The notes under the pieces are model-generated. The model had not been told where the DNA came from. It searched no databases and saw only the letters and a program-made list of their open reading frames with translations. This document shows positions 1-8,074 of a stretch of DNA of 53,297 nucleotides, in pieces. Position 1 is the first letter of the stretch; the number at the start of each line of letters is the position of its first letter. The translations under genes were made by a program, and so were the position numbers. The DNA is from Candidatus Thalassarchaeaceae archaeon. Lineage in GTDB: Archaea; Thermoplasmatota; Poseidoniia; Poseidoniales; Thalassarchaeaceae. The stretch is taken from the NCBI GenBank assembly GCA_030751995.1, contig JASMFB010000003.1, positions 1-53,297 of the forward strand. The letters are read 5' to 3'.

Positions 1-1989
1 GAAGTATGTGTGCTGTCGACGAGGCATGCCTTGAATCCCCAATCTGTGCATCGGCCAGAAGACCAAGTTGTAAGAGATGAAGCCAGTCATGAAATGTAGA
101 ATTCCTAGTTTTTCATTCATCATTCGACCGGTCGCCTTGGGGAACCAATAGTAGATTCCAGAGTAAAGCCCGAAGACGATTCCACCTACGAACACATAGT
201 GGAAGTGAGCGACGACGAAATAAGTCTCATGTAAGTGTAAATCCATCGCTACAGCGGGGAAGTACATTCCTGAGATTCCACCTAATGTGAATGTTGCAAG
301 GAAGCCTAGTGCCCATAGTGTGTGGGTTCGGTAGACAAGACTTCCACCGTGCATAGTCTGCAGCCAATTGAAAATCTTAATTCCAGTTGGAACGGCCACA
401 AGCATCGTCGTCAGCATCGTGACGAATCGCAGAACTGGGCTCATTCCTGAAGTGAACATATGGTGCCCGTAGACAATGAACCCAACAATGCCAATGCCCG
501 CGAGCGCGAAGACCATTGACTTGTAGCCGAAGATTGTTCGTCGCGCACTTGTTGATAGCACCTCAGAAATTACACCAAAGGCTGGCAGCACAACCACGTA
601 CACCTCGGGATGGCCGAAATACCAGAACAGGTGACTCCAGAGAAGCGGATCGCCTCCTGCTGCCGCTTCGTAAAACACAGTCCCTATCGTCCGGTCTAGT
701 AAGACTTGAATCAATCCAATTCCAAAGGCGGGAATTGAGATGAAAAGCATCAGTGTGGCAATCAGCATTGACCACGAGAATAGTGGCATATTCATCCAAC
801 CCATGCCGGGCGCACGCATCGTGCAGAACGTGGTCATGAAGTTGATTCCAGAAATGGTGGATGAGGCGACAAAGAGAATCTGTCCAGCCACCCATAACGT
901 GACTCCGGAATGAGCTGCATGTGAGACAATGTAAGGCGCGTACCCGGTCCACCCCGTATCTGCCCCCTGTCCACTGAAAATTCCAGTGAAGATGAGAATC
1001 GCCCCGGCAGGGTTGAGCCAGAACGCCAGTGCGTTCAAACGTGGTAGGGCTAAATCAGGCGCTCCAATTTGCAATGGAACAATCCAGTTTGCAAATCCAG
1101 CAATCATTGGCATGGCTGCGAGGAAAATCATCGTCGTACCGTGCATGGTGAAGAACTGATTGTATTCATCCTGAGTCAGGAAATCGTTTCCTGGTGATGC
1201 AAGTTGAACCCGGAAAATTAGGGCGAACATACCCCCTACTCCGAGGAAGAACAGACCGTTGGCCATGTACAACGAACCGACATTTTTGTGGTCCGTACTG
1301 GTGATAAAATCACTGAACCATGGCCAGAAGTTCTCCCAAGCAAACGCGTCTGGACTCTGTCTGTAGAATACCCAAATCACACATCCGAGGGTTATCATCA
1401 CCATCAGGAGAATTGCTGTAGCAAGAACAGTCAATCCACTTGCTTGTTCCGATGGTTGTGGACCAACATCTAGGGTTAGACGACCATACATGTCGCCTCC
1501 ACTGGTTCCATCGCCGTTGACTGAATTTGTGTGAAGAACGAATTTAGCCCCCCCTTCTGATGGGGCGGTCCATTCGACTTGCCACTGGGTTTGATCATTG
1601 CCTTGCCCAGTGTCATCAGCATCGATACCGTTGTGCGTGACACTGCCGTCAGGATTTTCCTTCACCGAGTCATCGACAGCTGCAAGAGAACCTGCACTAG
1701 CCCAGAGATGGAACCCCCCGAGTGCTGTTGCTCCAGGATCCGTGCCCGACGGGCCACCAGTGAATGTAATGTTGAGCGTGTAGGTTGCTCCACCTTCCAA
1801 CTCCGCAGGGAGCCCTTCGAGACTGGGCACAACCTCTTCGCTTGGACTCTGACCGTGACAGGCACACCCATCATTCTGGACGCCAGATACACCAAACGGA
1901 TACGATTGGGCACTAGGTGCAAGTGCCACCGCAATCAAGAGAATGGCAAGGATGGCTATGGCACGAGGATTCCTAAACGCTTTCAACAT
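1..1989 (-). CDS. coxA: Cytochrome c oxidase subunit I (heme-copper oxidase, A-type) with N-terminal secreted domain; 3' end outside window
   Basis: This is the catalytic subunit of the terminal oxidase, reducing O2 to water and pumping protons in the cell membrane. Reading from the ATG at 1987-1989 gives 663 residues open to the window edge, with no stop. Residues about 1-28 look like a signal peptide. About 30-180 is a non-oxidase domain with a GCACHG motif near 41-46, resembling Reeler/choice-of-anchor-V domains. About 185-208 is a membrane helix. The oxidase core starts near 220 with STDHKNVGSLY (231-241). Heme and CuB signatures follow: FFTMHGTTM, GHPEVY (the His-Tyr pair and the Glu typical of A1-type), YGHHMF and LHETYFVVAHFHY. 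A GAGGTGAT ribosome-binding site lies just before the ATG and overlaps the coxB stop, so the fused start is well supported. The C-terminal 80 or more residues are off the edge. Confidence 0.95.
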   Translation of the reverse strand, partial: MLKAFRNPRAIAILAILLIAVALAPSAQSYPFGVSGVQNDGCACHGQSPSEEVVPSLEGLPAELEGGATYTLNITFTGGPSGTDPGATALGGFHLWASAGSLAAVDDSVKENPDGSVTHNGIDADDTGQGNDQTQWQVEWTAPSEGGAKFVLHTNSVNGDGTSGGDMYGRLTLDVGPQPSEQASGLTVLATAILLMVMITLGCVIWVFYRQSPDAFAWENFWPWFSDFITSTDHKNVGSLYMANGLFFLGVGGMFALIFRVQLASPGNDFLTQDEYNQFFTMHGTTMIFLAAMPMIAGFANWIVPLQIGAPDLALPRLNALAFWLNPAGAILIFTGIFSGQGADTGWTGYAPYIVSHAAHSGVTLWVAGQILFVASSTISGINFMTTFCTMRAPGMGWMNMPLFSWSMLIATLMLFISIPAFGIGLIQVLLDRTIGTVFYEAAAGGDPLLWSHLFWYFGHPEVYVVVLPAFGVISEVLSTSARRTIFGYKSMVFALAGIGIVGFIVYGHHMFTSGMSPVLRFVTMLTTMLVAVPTGIKIFNWLQTMHGGSLVYRTHTLWALGFLATFTLGGISGMYFPAVAMDLHLHETYFVVAHFHYVFVGGIVFGLYSGIYYWFPKATGRMMNEKLGILHFMTGFISYNLVFWPMHRLGIQGMPRRQHTYF

Positions 1990-1998
1990 AATATCACC

Positions 1999-2634
1999 TC
2001 AGGCGTGTACCTCGACAACAGCCGTCATGTAGCCGTGATCCTTGCCACAGTACTCAGTACACATGAGAAGAGAAGATCCAATCTCGTCAGTACTAGGAGT
2101 ATGATAGAGTCGAGTGTACATCCCGGGTTGGGTATCTTCCTTAAGGCCCCAATCAAGGAAGAATGGCGCATGTGTAACATCCGTTGAAGTCATGTTGAAC
2201 ATGTAAGATTCCCCGGCCTTCAATCGAAGCAGAGGTCTAGTCTGACCCTCAACATCAATATTTGATACTTCACAGATATCCGCATCCAAATCACCGCAGT
2301 CGAAAGCCCAACTCCACTGGCTTGAATTTACTTTCACTTCGTGAGCGTCAGGATCTGCAGTCCACATCTGATCTATGGGGCCCCAAGCGATGAATGTCAG
2401 ATAGACGATGAGGATGAACGGCACTATCGTCCAAGTCAATTCCATCTTGAGATTATCGTTTTCTGCGGGAAATACGCCGGGAGTAAAGTTGTCGATATTG
2501 TTGTCACTACCATCTTTGGAACGGAAGACGAGGGAATTGTAGAGTAACCAAACTACGACGATAATGAGGACGATGAGTGCCCAGAAATTGAACACATCAA
2601 ATAGTTCCCAGAACACCTCGCCGCCTGCCTCCAT
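1999..2634 (-). CDS. coxB: Cytochrome c oxidase subunit II
   Basis: The 211-residue product carries the CuA electron-entry site of the terminal oxidase. It has an N-terminal membrane segment (about 15-33), a second one (about 70-88, TIVPFILIVYLTFIAWG), then an extracytoplasmic cupredoxin domain. The CuA ligands are visible as a His in DVTHAPFF, then CTEYCGKDHGYM near the C-terminus (two Cys, Glu, His, Met). There is no cytochrome c domain attached. It is the first gene of a coxB-coxA pair on the minus strand, with only 9 bases between its stop and the coxA start. The ATG at 2632-2634 is the only good start. A CATATAG stretch about 35 bases upstream could be its TATA box. Confidence 0.95.
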   Translation of the reverse strand: MEAGGEVFWELFDVFNFWALIVLIIVVVWLLYNSLVFRSKDGSDNNIDNFTPGVFPAENDNLKMELTWTIVPFILIVYLTFIAWGPIDQMWTADPDAHEVKVNSSQWSWAFDCGDLDADICEVSNIDVEGQTRPLLRLKAGESYMFNMTSTDVTHAPFFLDWGLKEDTQPGMYTRLYHTPSTDEIGSSLLMCTEYCGKDHGYMTAVVEVHA

Positions 2635-2683
2635 TGTCTATCCTCAGCCGGCCCGGAGAGAGGACGCTATATGAGCGTTGTCT

Positions 2684-2702
2684 GGCCCCCCGTAGGGGGG
2701 TC
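2684..2702. other. Perfect C6-GTA-G6 hairpin in divergent intergenic region
   Basis: The sequence has six C, the triloop GTA and six G (2686-2700), extended by an outer G-C pair. It lies between the divergent coxB and DUF167 genes, about 50 bases upstream of coxB. It is one of three stem-GTA-stem hairpins in the window (also 31065-31079 and 35040-35056). Its role is unknown; it may act in an RNA leader or as a protein-binding palindrome. Confidence 0.6.
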
Positions 2703-2767
2703 AGCAAAATGAATTGAAACTCAATATCCAGCCGATTAAATCAAGAATCAACCATGTCCATTGTCTC

Positions 2768-3091
2768 ATGATGGGAGATTGGCCCGACGGACTTCTACGT
2801 GAGGACGAGGATGGTGTGATTTTGGCCGTCGCCGTTCAGCCCGCCGCTAAACACGTAGGAATCGCTGGAATCGATAATTGGCGAGGCCGTTTGCAGGTCG
2901 CCGTCAGGACCCAACCACAGAAAGGAGCTGCCAACGAAGCCGTCCGTGAGTTGCTCTCAGAAGCGTTCGACACACCACTTGCATTCGTCAATATCGTTGC
3001 TGGCCACCGCTCACGCCAGAAGTCGATTCTCTTCAGTGAAACCCCACTCTCAAAGATTGAATCATACTTGGGGGCTTACCTTGCCGAATGA
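2768..3091 (+). CDS. DUF167 / YggU-family protein
   Basis: About 107 residues if translation starts at the double ATG at 2768-2773, which fits the usual length of about 100 for this family. The reading frame continues upstream only through a TTG. Family features are visible: VAVQPAAKHVGIAG, then GRLQVAVRTQPQKGAANEAV with the conserved P-x-x-G-x-A-N core, and a C-terminal HRSRQKSI segment. The molecular function of the family is unknown. The stop codon overlaps the ATG of the following Toprim gene in an ATGA arrangement, so the two are probably translated together. Confidence 0.85.
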   Translation: MMGDWPDGLLREDEDGVILAVAVQPAAKHVGIAGIDNWRGRLQVAVRTQPQKGAANEAVRELLSEAFDTPLAFVNIVAGHRSRQKSILFSETPLSKIESYLGAYLAE

Positions 3092-3557
3092 CCGAGACGC
3101 GCGTTACACTACAGCGGGACAAGCATTGGGCCAAGCCCGTTTTCGAAATCGACCACCATCATCTGGAGGCTGCGGGTGCCCCATTTTGGTTGAAGGAAAA
3201 AAGGATGTGTTCGCACTCAAAACCATGGGATTCACAGGGCCCATTGAACAAGTGAATAGGGGTTGGGATCAATCCCGATTGGTCACCTATATTTTCGAGA
3301 CTTATGGAATTCTCAACAAGGTGGACCAAGGTGCCTCAGTAATTTTGCTCATGGATTGGGATAGAACCGGCGGTCGCTTGCAACGAAAAATCGGTGAGCG
3401 ATTGCAAGCCTTTGGAATGCGCATTGACAATGAGACGAGAATGGAACTGGTTCGTGCCATGAAACCTGAAGGTCGTACTGTAGAGGGATTGAAGGCCCAC
3501 GCTGAAAAATTACGTCCATACATCAATCAATCAGACCCGGGAACAGAAGAAGAGTAA
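3088..3557 (+). pseudogene. Toprim-domain protein (RnmV/primase-like), apparent single-base frameshift near 3179-3182
   Basis: Two frames together make one credible protein. From the ATG at 3088 (ATGA overlap with the DUF167 gene) the frame encodes MTETRVTLQRDKHW... through DHHHLEAAGAP. After the CCCC run at 3179-3182 the match jumps to another frame beginning ILVEGKKDVFALKTMGF, the first conserved motif of a Toprim domain. LLMDWDRTGGRL is the DxD motif. Restoring one C in the run would join them into about 156 residues. Archaeal Toprim proteins of this kind typically read G-x-P-I-L-V-E-G-K-K-D at this place, which fits the joined product. It may be an assembly error, a real mutation or recoding. 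Small Toprim proteins act on nucleic-acid phosphodiesters; the substrate is not known here. Confidence 0.75.
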
Positions 3558-6437
3558 TTACTCGATTTGGATGGCTATTCGAAGATCCAAGCGCCCTTCT
3601 AATCCATCCCTAATCTGATCCAATTCAGCAAGTCTTCTGGCCAATTCATCCTGTAACTTGGTGATGAGGCTATTCTTCATCCGAACCCAACGGGGATCCG
3701 GCATCCTACCTTCTGAGCGAGCGGTCCAATCCGCATCTGCTAGTTGGGCCATTTCACGCATAATCCTTCGATGCCATGCATGTTCTGCATTGTCACGCAA
3801 CTCACCGATTAGCGGCAACAGACGAAGCCGTTCGCTCTCCAATAATGCTCCTTCAATCGGGTCCAACAATGCTTGTAGGTCACTCTCTCGAACTACTTCG
3901 CCCCCGCGTAAGAGTTGCAGTGGTTCGGCTCCATCATCTAGTACAGGTACACCCCCAGCATCGAGATAAAGCCAGCGTCTGACTGTGGTTCTTGTTAGAC
4001 TGTCAACAGTCCAATCTATACATACACACCATGCAGCTTCTTCTGGTGTAGAATCGTCACGTTCAACTCGTAGAAACAGCGGCGAACTATCTTCAATTTC
4101 TGTGAGTAATCGAATGAGTGGGTGATGAGGTGTGATGAAGATGTGCTGGGGATTTAGTCTAGCCAAGTCTCGCTCAAAGATGACATGGAACCAATGAGGT
4201 CCTGAACTATCTGCAGACGTGGTGATGGTTTCCATCCAACCCACAGTATCCCGATCAATTCGTTGATTGTCCATGGCCCGTTGGGCCAATTCATGAACCA
4301 AATCTGCCTCCAGTCCGAGCATCCAAATTCCCGGCTCGCGAGTGGGGTGCAATTGGGCATGTTCTCCAAGTTGGTACATCATCCAATCTTGCAATTGTTG
4401 GGCGCCGACACCTAGGTGATGACGATGAACCGAATTTCGAAGCGCGGAAATTCCCGGGTCGGGCCCGACCCATTCACGTTCTTCATTTGCGCGTTCTTCA
4501 AGCCACAACTCTCGCCTGTCGAGTAGTGTCATAACACCATCTACATCTTCATTCGAAGCATCCGCAGCAGAAACCATTCGCAATCCAATTGGACGATCCA
4601 GTTCAGTTCTAGCCACCATTCGCATGGCCTGACCAAGCATCGGATCAAGCATACCGAGTGCATCTTCAAAGAGTCGAATTCGGTGATACAGACGATGCAG
4701 GATTGCTGCATCAATCGTTCCTTCGACAGCAAGATTGAGAATCTGAATTTCCTCTGCCGTTTGACCGAATCGATCTAACCTACCGATTCGTTGTTCAATC
4801 CGCATGGGATTCCATGGCAGATCGTAATTGACCAATCTGTGGCAGTGTTGTTGGTCCAAACCTTCACTGCCCACTTCGCTTGATAACAACACATCGAATT
4901 CACCATTTCTAAATCGTTCTCGAATAACATCTCTGTCTTGCATCCGCGTTCGACCTGTGATGACCTCGCAACTGATTCCATCAGCAGTCAGACGTCGTTG
5001 CAGGTGCTGGAGAGTTGCATGGAAATGGCTGAACAGCAGAATTCCACCAGTTTGGTCATCGTTAAGACTTTGTTCAATCCATGAGATGAATGCATCATAT
5101 TTTGAATCAGTTTCACCCAGCGCTTCGGCAGCATCAATGAGTTCGTTCAAGTTCCCAAGCCGACGAAGCATTCGAATTTCGACTTCTTCCAAATCGATGT
5201 CATCTTCTGCTTCATCCATATCGTCCAGAACTTCACGTGCCTGAGAGTGCAATTGGCGCACAACGTGTCCTGCAAAGGCAGGCAAGCAAGAAGAAGCCAT
5301 CCGTTCAGGCACAATCAATGCCCAATCGAAGACCTCCCCCTCAGGATGCCTCATTTGTATGAGAGTCCTTGCCCATGCTCGTGCAGCTTCGTAAAGTCGC
5401 CACTCCTCGGGTGTGAGCGTGATGTCGAGAGTGATTGCACACCGACGGGCCATGTGCCAGTCCAAATCCCGACGTCTGGTTCGTACCAGAAGATCGTTCA
5501 AGGGTCTTAAGCGTCGAATCAAATTCGCCAATCGTCGCCTTGAATTCTCTATTCTCTGTTCATTCCAAGCATCTTCGTCCTGAATCAAATTGATTGCCTC
5601 GACAAGTCGGGGGTCACCTGCAAAACCAATCGTATGCTGAAGCGATTGGAAGTGATCAATCGCTCTGGGTAGATTTGGCACCGGTCGTGAAATACCATCC
5701 AACACATCGTTGAGCATTCGTGTTGGCCTCATTGTGCGGAAGAATTGTTCGATTGTCGGCCATCGGTCTGGTGCCAATAAACTGAGTTGCACCCACAATT
5801 CCTCTTCTCGTAAATTGACAGGGGTTGCAGTCATCAGTACACTTTGACGTGAGCGCATGGTCAGTAATTGCGCGGCATCGTGCAACCGACTGCGCGGGTT
5901 TCGACAATGGTGTGCTTCATCGATGATAGTCAACATCACCTCGGGCAACGTATCCATCAATTGCTCTAGAGTCGCCGACCTTCGCAGAATTCCATGACTA
6001 ACGATGACAATTCTTGGCTCCCCCTCCGACAATCTCTCGACGATTCTCAATAGACGACGACCACTGTCAGCCACCTCGGCCACAAGGTCTCCTCTGTGGT
6101 GTAATTCTTGCTTCCATTTTGAACGTAGGGAGCCAGGGCAGGCAATGATGATGGCACCGGTTTCACCGGTTGCGTGGAGTCTACGAATGATTCTAATTGC
6201 AGAGATTGTTTTTCCAAGTCCAACCTCGTCAGCAATCAGGATTCCTTGCCAAGGAGAGCTTGCCAAACGAGCCGCAGGTAGATGCTGGTGTGGTTGGTCC
6301 TCCCATCGACCAAAGGCGTGCATGGGTGCTGCATCACTGGCCGGATGCTTCAGAAGAAGATCGGTCCATCGGAGGTCCGATGGTAGATTATCGGCCGCTG
6401 CCGAGTCTACATCATCTCTTGTCCCGGAGACGGCCAT
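3558..6437 (-). CDS. SNF2/RapA-like DEAD/DEAH-box helicase-type ATPase
   Basis: 959 residues. The first RecA lobe starts early, with Walker A ADEVGLGKT at about 69-77, TATPVN (motif III) and IIDEAHHCRN (about 171-180, Walker B). The second lobe shows SSEVGSEGLDQQ and PWNPMRIEQRIGRLDRFGQ, the SNF2 motif VI. These are double-strand DNA translocases that remodel protein-DNA complexes; RapA recycles RNA polymerase. Bacterial RapA N-terminal Tudor-like domains are absent. About 350 C-terminal residues, rich in Glu, Arg and Leu, have no motif I recognise. It ends convergently with the Toprim gene and lies 53 bases downstream of an Lrp-type gene. It could be a transcription or repair factor, or a stand-alone defence ATPase of the DrmD type, but no defence partners are nearby. 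Confidence 0.85.
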   Translation of the reverse strand: MAVSGTRDDVDSAAADNLPSDLRWTDLLLKHPASDAAPMHAFGRWEDQPHQHLPAARLASSPWQGILIADEVGLGKTISAIRIIRRLHATGETGAIIIACPGSLRSKWKQELHHRGDLVAEVADSGRRLLRIVERLSEGEPRIVIVSHGILRRSATLEQLMDTLPEVMLTIIDEAHHCRNPRSRLHDAAQLLTMRSRQSVLMTATPVNLREEELWVQLSLLAPDRWPTIEQFFRTMRPTRMLNDVLDGISRPVPNLPRAIDHFQSLQHTIGFAGDPRLVEAINLIQDEDAWNEQRIENSRRRLANLIRRLRPLNDLLVRTRRRDLDWHMARRCAITLDITLTPEEWRLYEAARAWARTLIQMRHPEGEVFDWALIVPERMASSCLPAFAGHVVRQLHSQAREVLDDMDEAEDDIDLEEVEIRMLRRLGNLNELIDAAEALGETDSKYDAFISWIEQSLNDDQTGGILLFSHFHATLQHLQRRLTADGISCEVITGRTRMQDRDVIRERFRNGEFDVLLSSEVGSEGLDQQHCHRLVNYDLPWNPMRIEQRIGRLDRFGQTAEEIQILNLAVEGTIDAAILHRLYHRIRLFEDALGMLDPMLGQAMRMVARTELDRPIGLRMVSAADASNEDVDGVMTLLDRRELWLEERANEEREWVGPDPGISALRNSVHRHHLGVGAQQLQDWMMYQLGEHAQLHPTREPGIWMLGLEADLVHELAQRAMDNQRIDRDTVGWMETITTSADSSGPHWFHVIFERDLARLNPQHIFITPHHPLIRLLTEIEDSSPLFLRVERDDSTPEEAAWCVCIDWTVDSLTRTTVRRWLYLDAGGVPVLDDGAEPLQLLRGGEVVRESDLQALLDPIEGALLESERLRLLPLIGELRDNAEHAWHRRIMREMAQLADADWTARSEGRMPDPRWVRMKNSLITKLQDELARRLAELDQIRDGLEGRLDLRIAIQIE

Positions 6438-6490
6438 AGGCCAAACGGTCGAGCGGGCGTTCTTGAACCCTCGGACGGGGATTCCCTTTG

Positions 6491-6934
6491 TTAGGGAAGT
6501 TGAACGCCATTTTGTTTGACTGTATTCAACACAACGTGCGTCACAGTTCGGATAATTCCTTCACTGGATAACACGGTCTTTGATAGATCATCCAAGTGCG
6601 CACGGTCGCGCACGCGGGCGAGAACCATTGAGTCAAATTCCCCCGTGACATCGTAGATTCCAAAGACACGAGAATCCTTGGCGATTCTTCGTTGAACCTC
6701 CATCAGTTGACCTTTCTCTATGCGAAGGCCACAGAGTACCGTCATGGTCCACCCCACCTTTTCAGCATCGATGTGAACACCATATCCATGTATGACTCCC
6801 ATTTCCTCCATCCGTTTGACACGATTTGACACAGTGCCGAGCGCCACACCAACCTCCTCTGCAATCGAGCGCATCGAAGTTCGCGCATCGGCCAGCAGAA
6901 CGGCAAGGATCCGCCGGTCGACGTCGTCAATCAT
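6491..6934 (-). CDS. Lrp/AsnC-family transcriptional regulator
   Basis: 147 residues with the normal Lrp layout. An N-terminal winged helix-turn-helix opens with DDVDRRILAVLLADAR and has SIAEEVGVALGTVSNRVKRM as the recognition helices. A C-terminal RAM/ACT-like ligand domain contains FGIYDVTGEFDSMVLARV. Such proteins form dimers or octamers and often sense amino acids. It sits between a membrane protein gene (30 bases upstream) and the SNF2 gene (53 bases downstream), all on the minus strand, so it may be co-transcribed with them. Its target genes cannot be told from the sequence. Confidence 0.92.
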   Translation of the reverse strand: MIDDVDRRILAVLLADARTSMRSIAEEVGVALGTVSNRVKRMEEMGVIHGYGVHIDAEKVGWTMTVLCGLRIEKGQLMEVQRRIAKDSRVFGIYDVTGEFDSMVLARVRDRAHLDDLSKTVLSSEGIIRTVTHVVLNTVKQNGVQLP

Positions 6935-6964
6935 AATTCGCGGTATTCACGACAGACCTTGAAT

Positions 6965-8074
6965 CTATGTTGGAGGCTCTTTGTAGAGTGTGAGGTCGAG
7001 AACCCAACCACCCATTTCGTCGACTTCAATGCTCCATTCAGTTTCAATTGTGGCAATGTTCACTTCGTTCAATCCTCGCTCTGGTTTGACGCGAACGACA
7101 ATCGTTCTTTCAGTTCCAGCCGGCAAATCAATCTCCCGAATTTCCTTCGCCAATCTCCACGGGGGTAACACGCGAACCTCTCGTAGATGCAAATCTCGCA
7201 GACCCGCTTTCAAGTAGGCAATGGGTCGTCCCTCTGTATCCCGACTACCCCGTAATCGCGGTAGCATAACCTCGCGTTTCCATTCGGATCTAACGATAAC
7301 TGTCAGGCCAAATATGATGAATCCCAAGGCGAGAAGACTGGACGCTCGGTGCCCAGAATCCTTCGGTCCATTGTCGGAGAGCGGGACATTCATTGCGAGC
7401 AAGGCATGATTCTCTTCGGTCATCATATCTGAGAGGAGAATTACAAATCGAAGACGTTCAGAATCATCACTGGTCAATCCGTTTCCAGGGACGAGTTCAC
7501 GCTGAATCGTTCCATTCTCATTGGTAATGGGCGTTGGGTCGTACAGTCGAACAACAGCATGTTGCGAAGGTGTCCGTCCAAACATCTCAACCCCATCTTC
7601 AATTAATATCAATCGTAAAATCCCATTTTCAATTTCAGATAGAATCTGGATATCGACAGTCACATTGAGCGTTTGTTCATCAGACCATCGAACCATTGCA
7701 TGCAGTTCTGCATTGGCTGGTGTTGATGCGTGATCGACTACTTGTAATTCTCCAAGTTCGAGATAACGGTCGTTGGTCTTCAGCGTTCCCAACCCACTGT
7801 CTTCGGGGTGCCACGAAATTCGCAGCACCTCATCGAGTGGAACCTCATCATTTACATCTGTGGGAAAGTGTTCGATAAATCGAGGAATGTCACCTTCCGA
7901 ACTACCCTCTAATTCCTCTACGTTCTCCGGGATTGTCCACAATCCCCACCCCACCATAGCGAGTAGAACGAATGCAACGCAGATGGGTGCCCAAGACCCC
8001 ACCTTGTCCGCGTCCATGCACAATGCGAGTGGTCGATGGCGCATGAATGTCGCCACTACAGCCCCAGTTTCCAT
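6965..8074 (-). CDS. Predicted membrane protein with large extracytoplasmic domain, unknown function
   Basis: 369 residues, not recognised. There is a membrane segment at about 27-47 (WAPICVAFVLLAMVGWGLW), a roughly 200-residue polar domain with few Cys, a second membrane segment at about 245-262 (SLLALGFIIFGLTVIV), and a basic then acidic cytoplasmic domain of about 105 residues. The topology suggests the middle domain is outside. The ATG at 8072-8074 overlaps the end of the upstream methyltransferase gene by 19 bases; downstream ATGs (FMRHRP, CMDADK) would remove the overlap. Co-directional with the methyltransferase and Lrp genes. Confidence 0.7.
   Translation of the reverse strand: METGAVVATFMRHRPLALCMDADKVGSWAPICVAFVLLAMVGWGLWTIPENVEELEGSSEGDIPRFIEHFPTDVNDEVPLDEVLRISWHPEDSGLGTLKTNDRYLELGELQVVDHASTPANAELHAMVRWSDEQTLNVTVDIQILSEIENGILRLILIEDGVEMFGRTPSQHAVVRLYDPTPITNENGTIQRELVPGNGLTSDDSERLRFVILLSDMMTEENHALLAMNVPLSDNGPKDSGHRASSLLALGFIIFGLTVIVRSEWKREVMLPRLRGSRDTEGRPIAYLKAGLRDLHLREVRVLPPWRLAKEIREIDLPAGTERTIVVRVKPERGLNEVNIATIETEWSIEVDEMGGWVLDLTLYKEPPT

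Noticed and set aside
1579-2187. Open frame of 202 codons on the plus strand over coxA/coxB
   Set aside because: It lies antisense to the clearly coding coxA and coxB and its product has no coherent domain.
3558-6437. SNF2 ATPase as part of a DISARM or similar defence island
   Set aside because: No methyltransferase, nuclease or DrmABC-like gene is nearby; neighbours are housekeeping genes.
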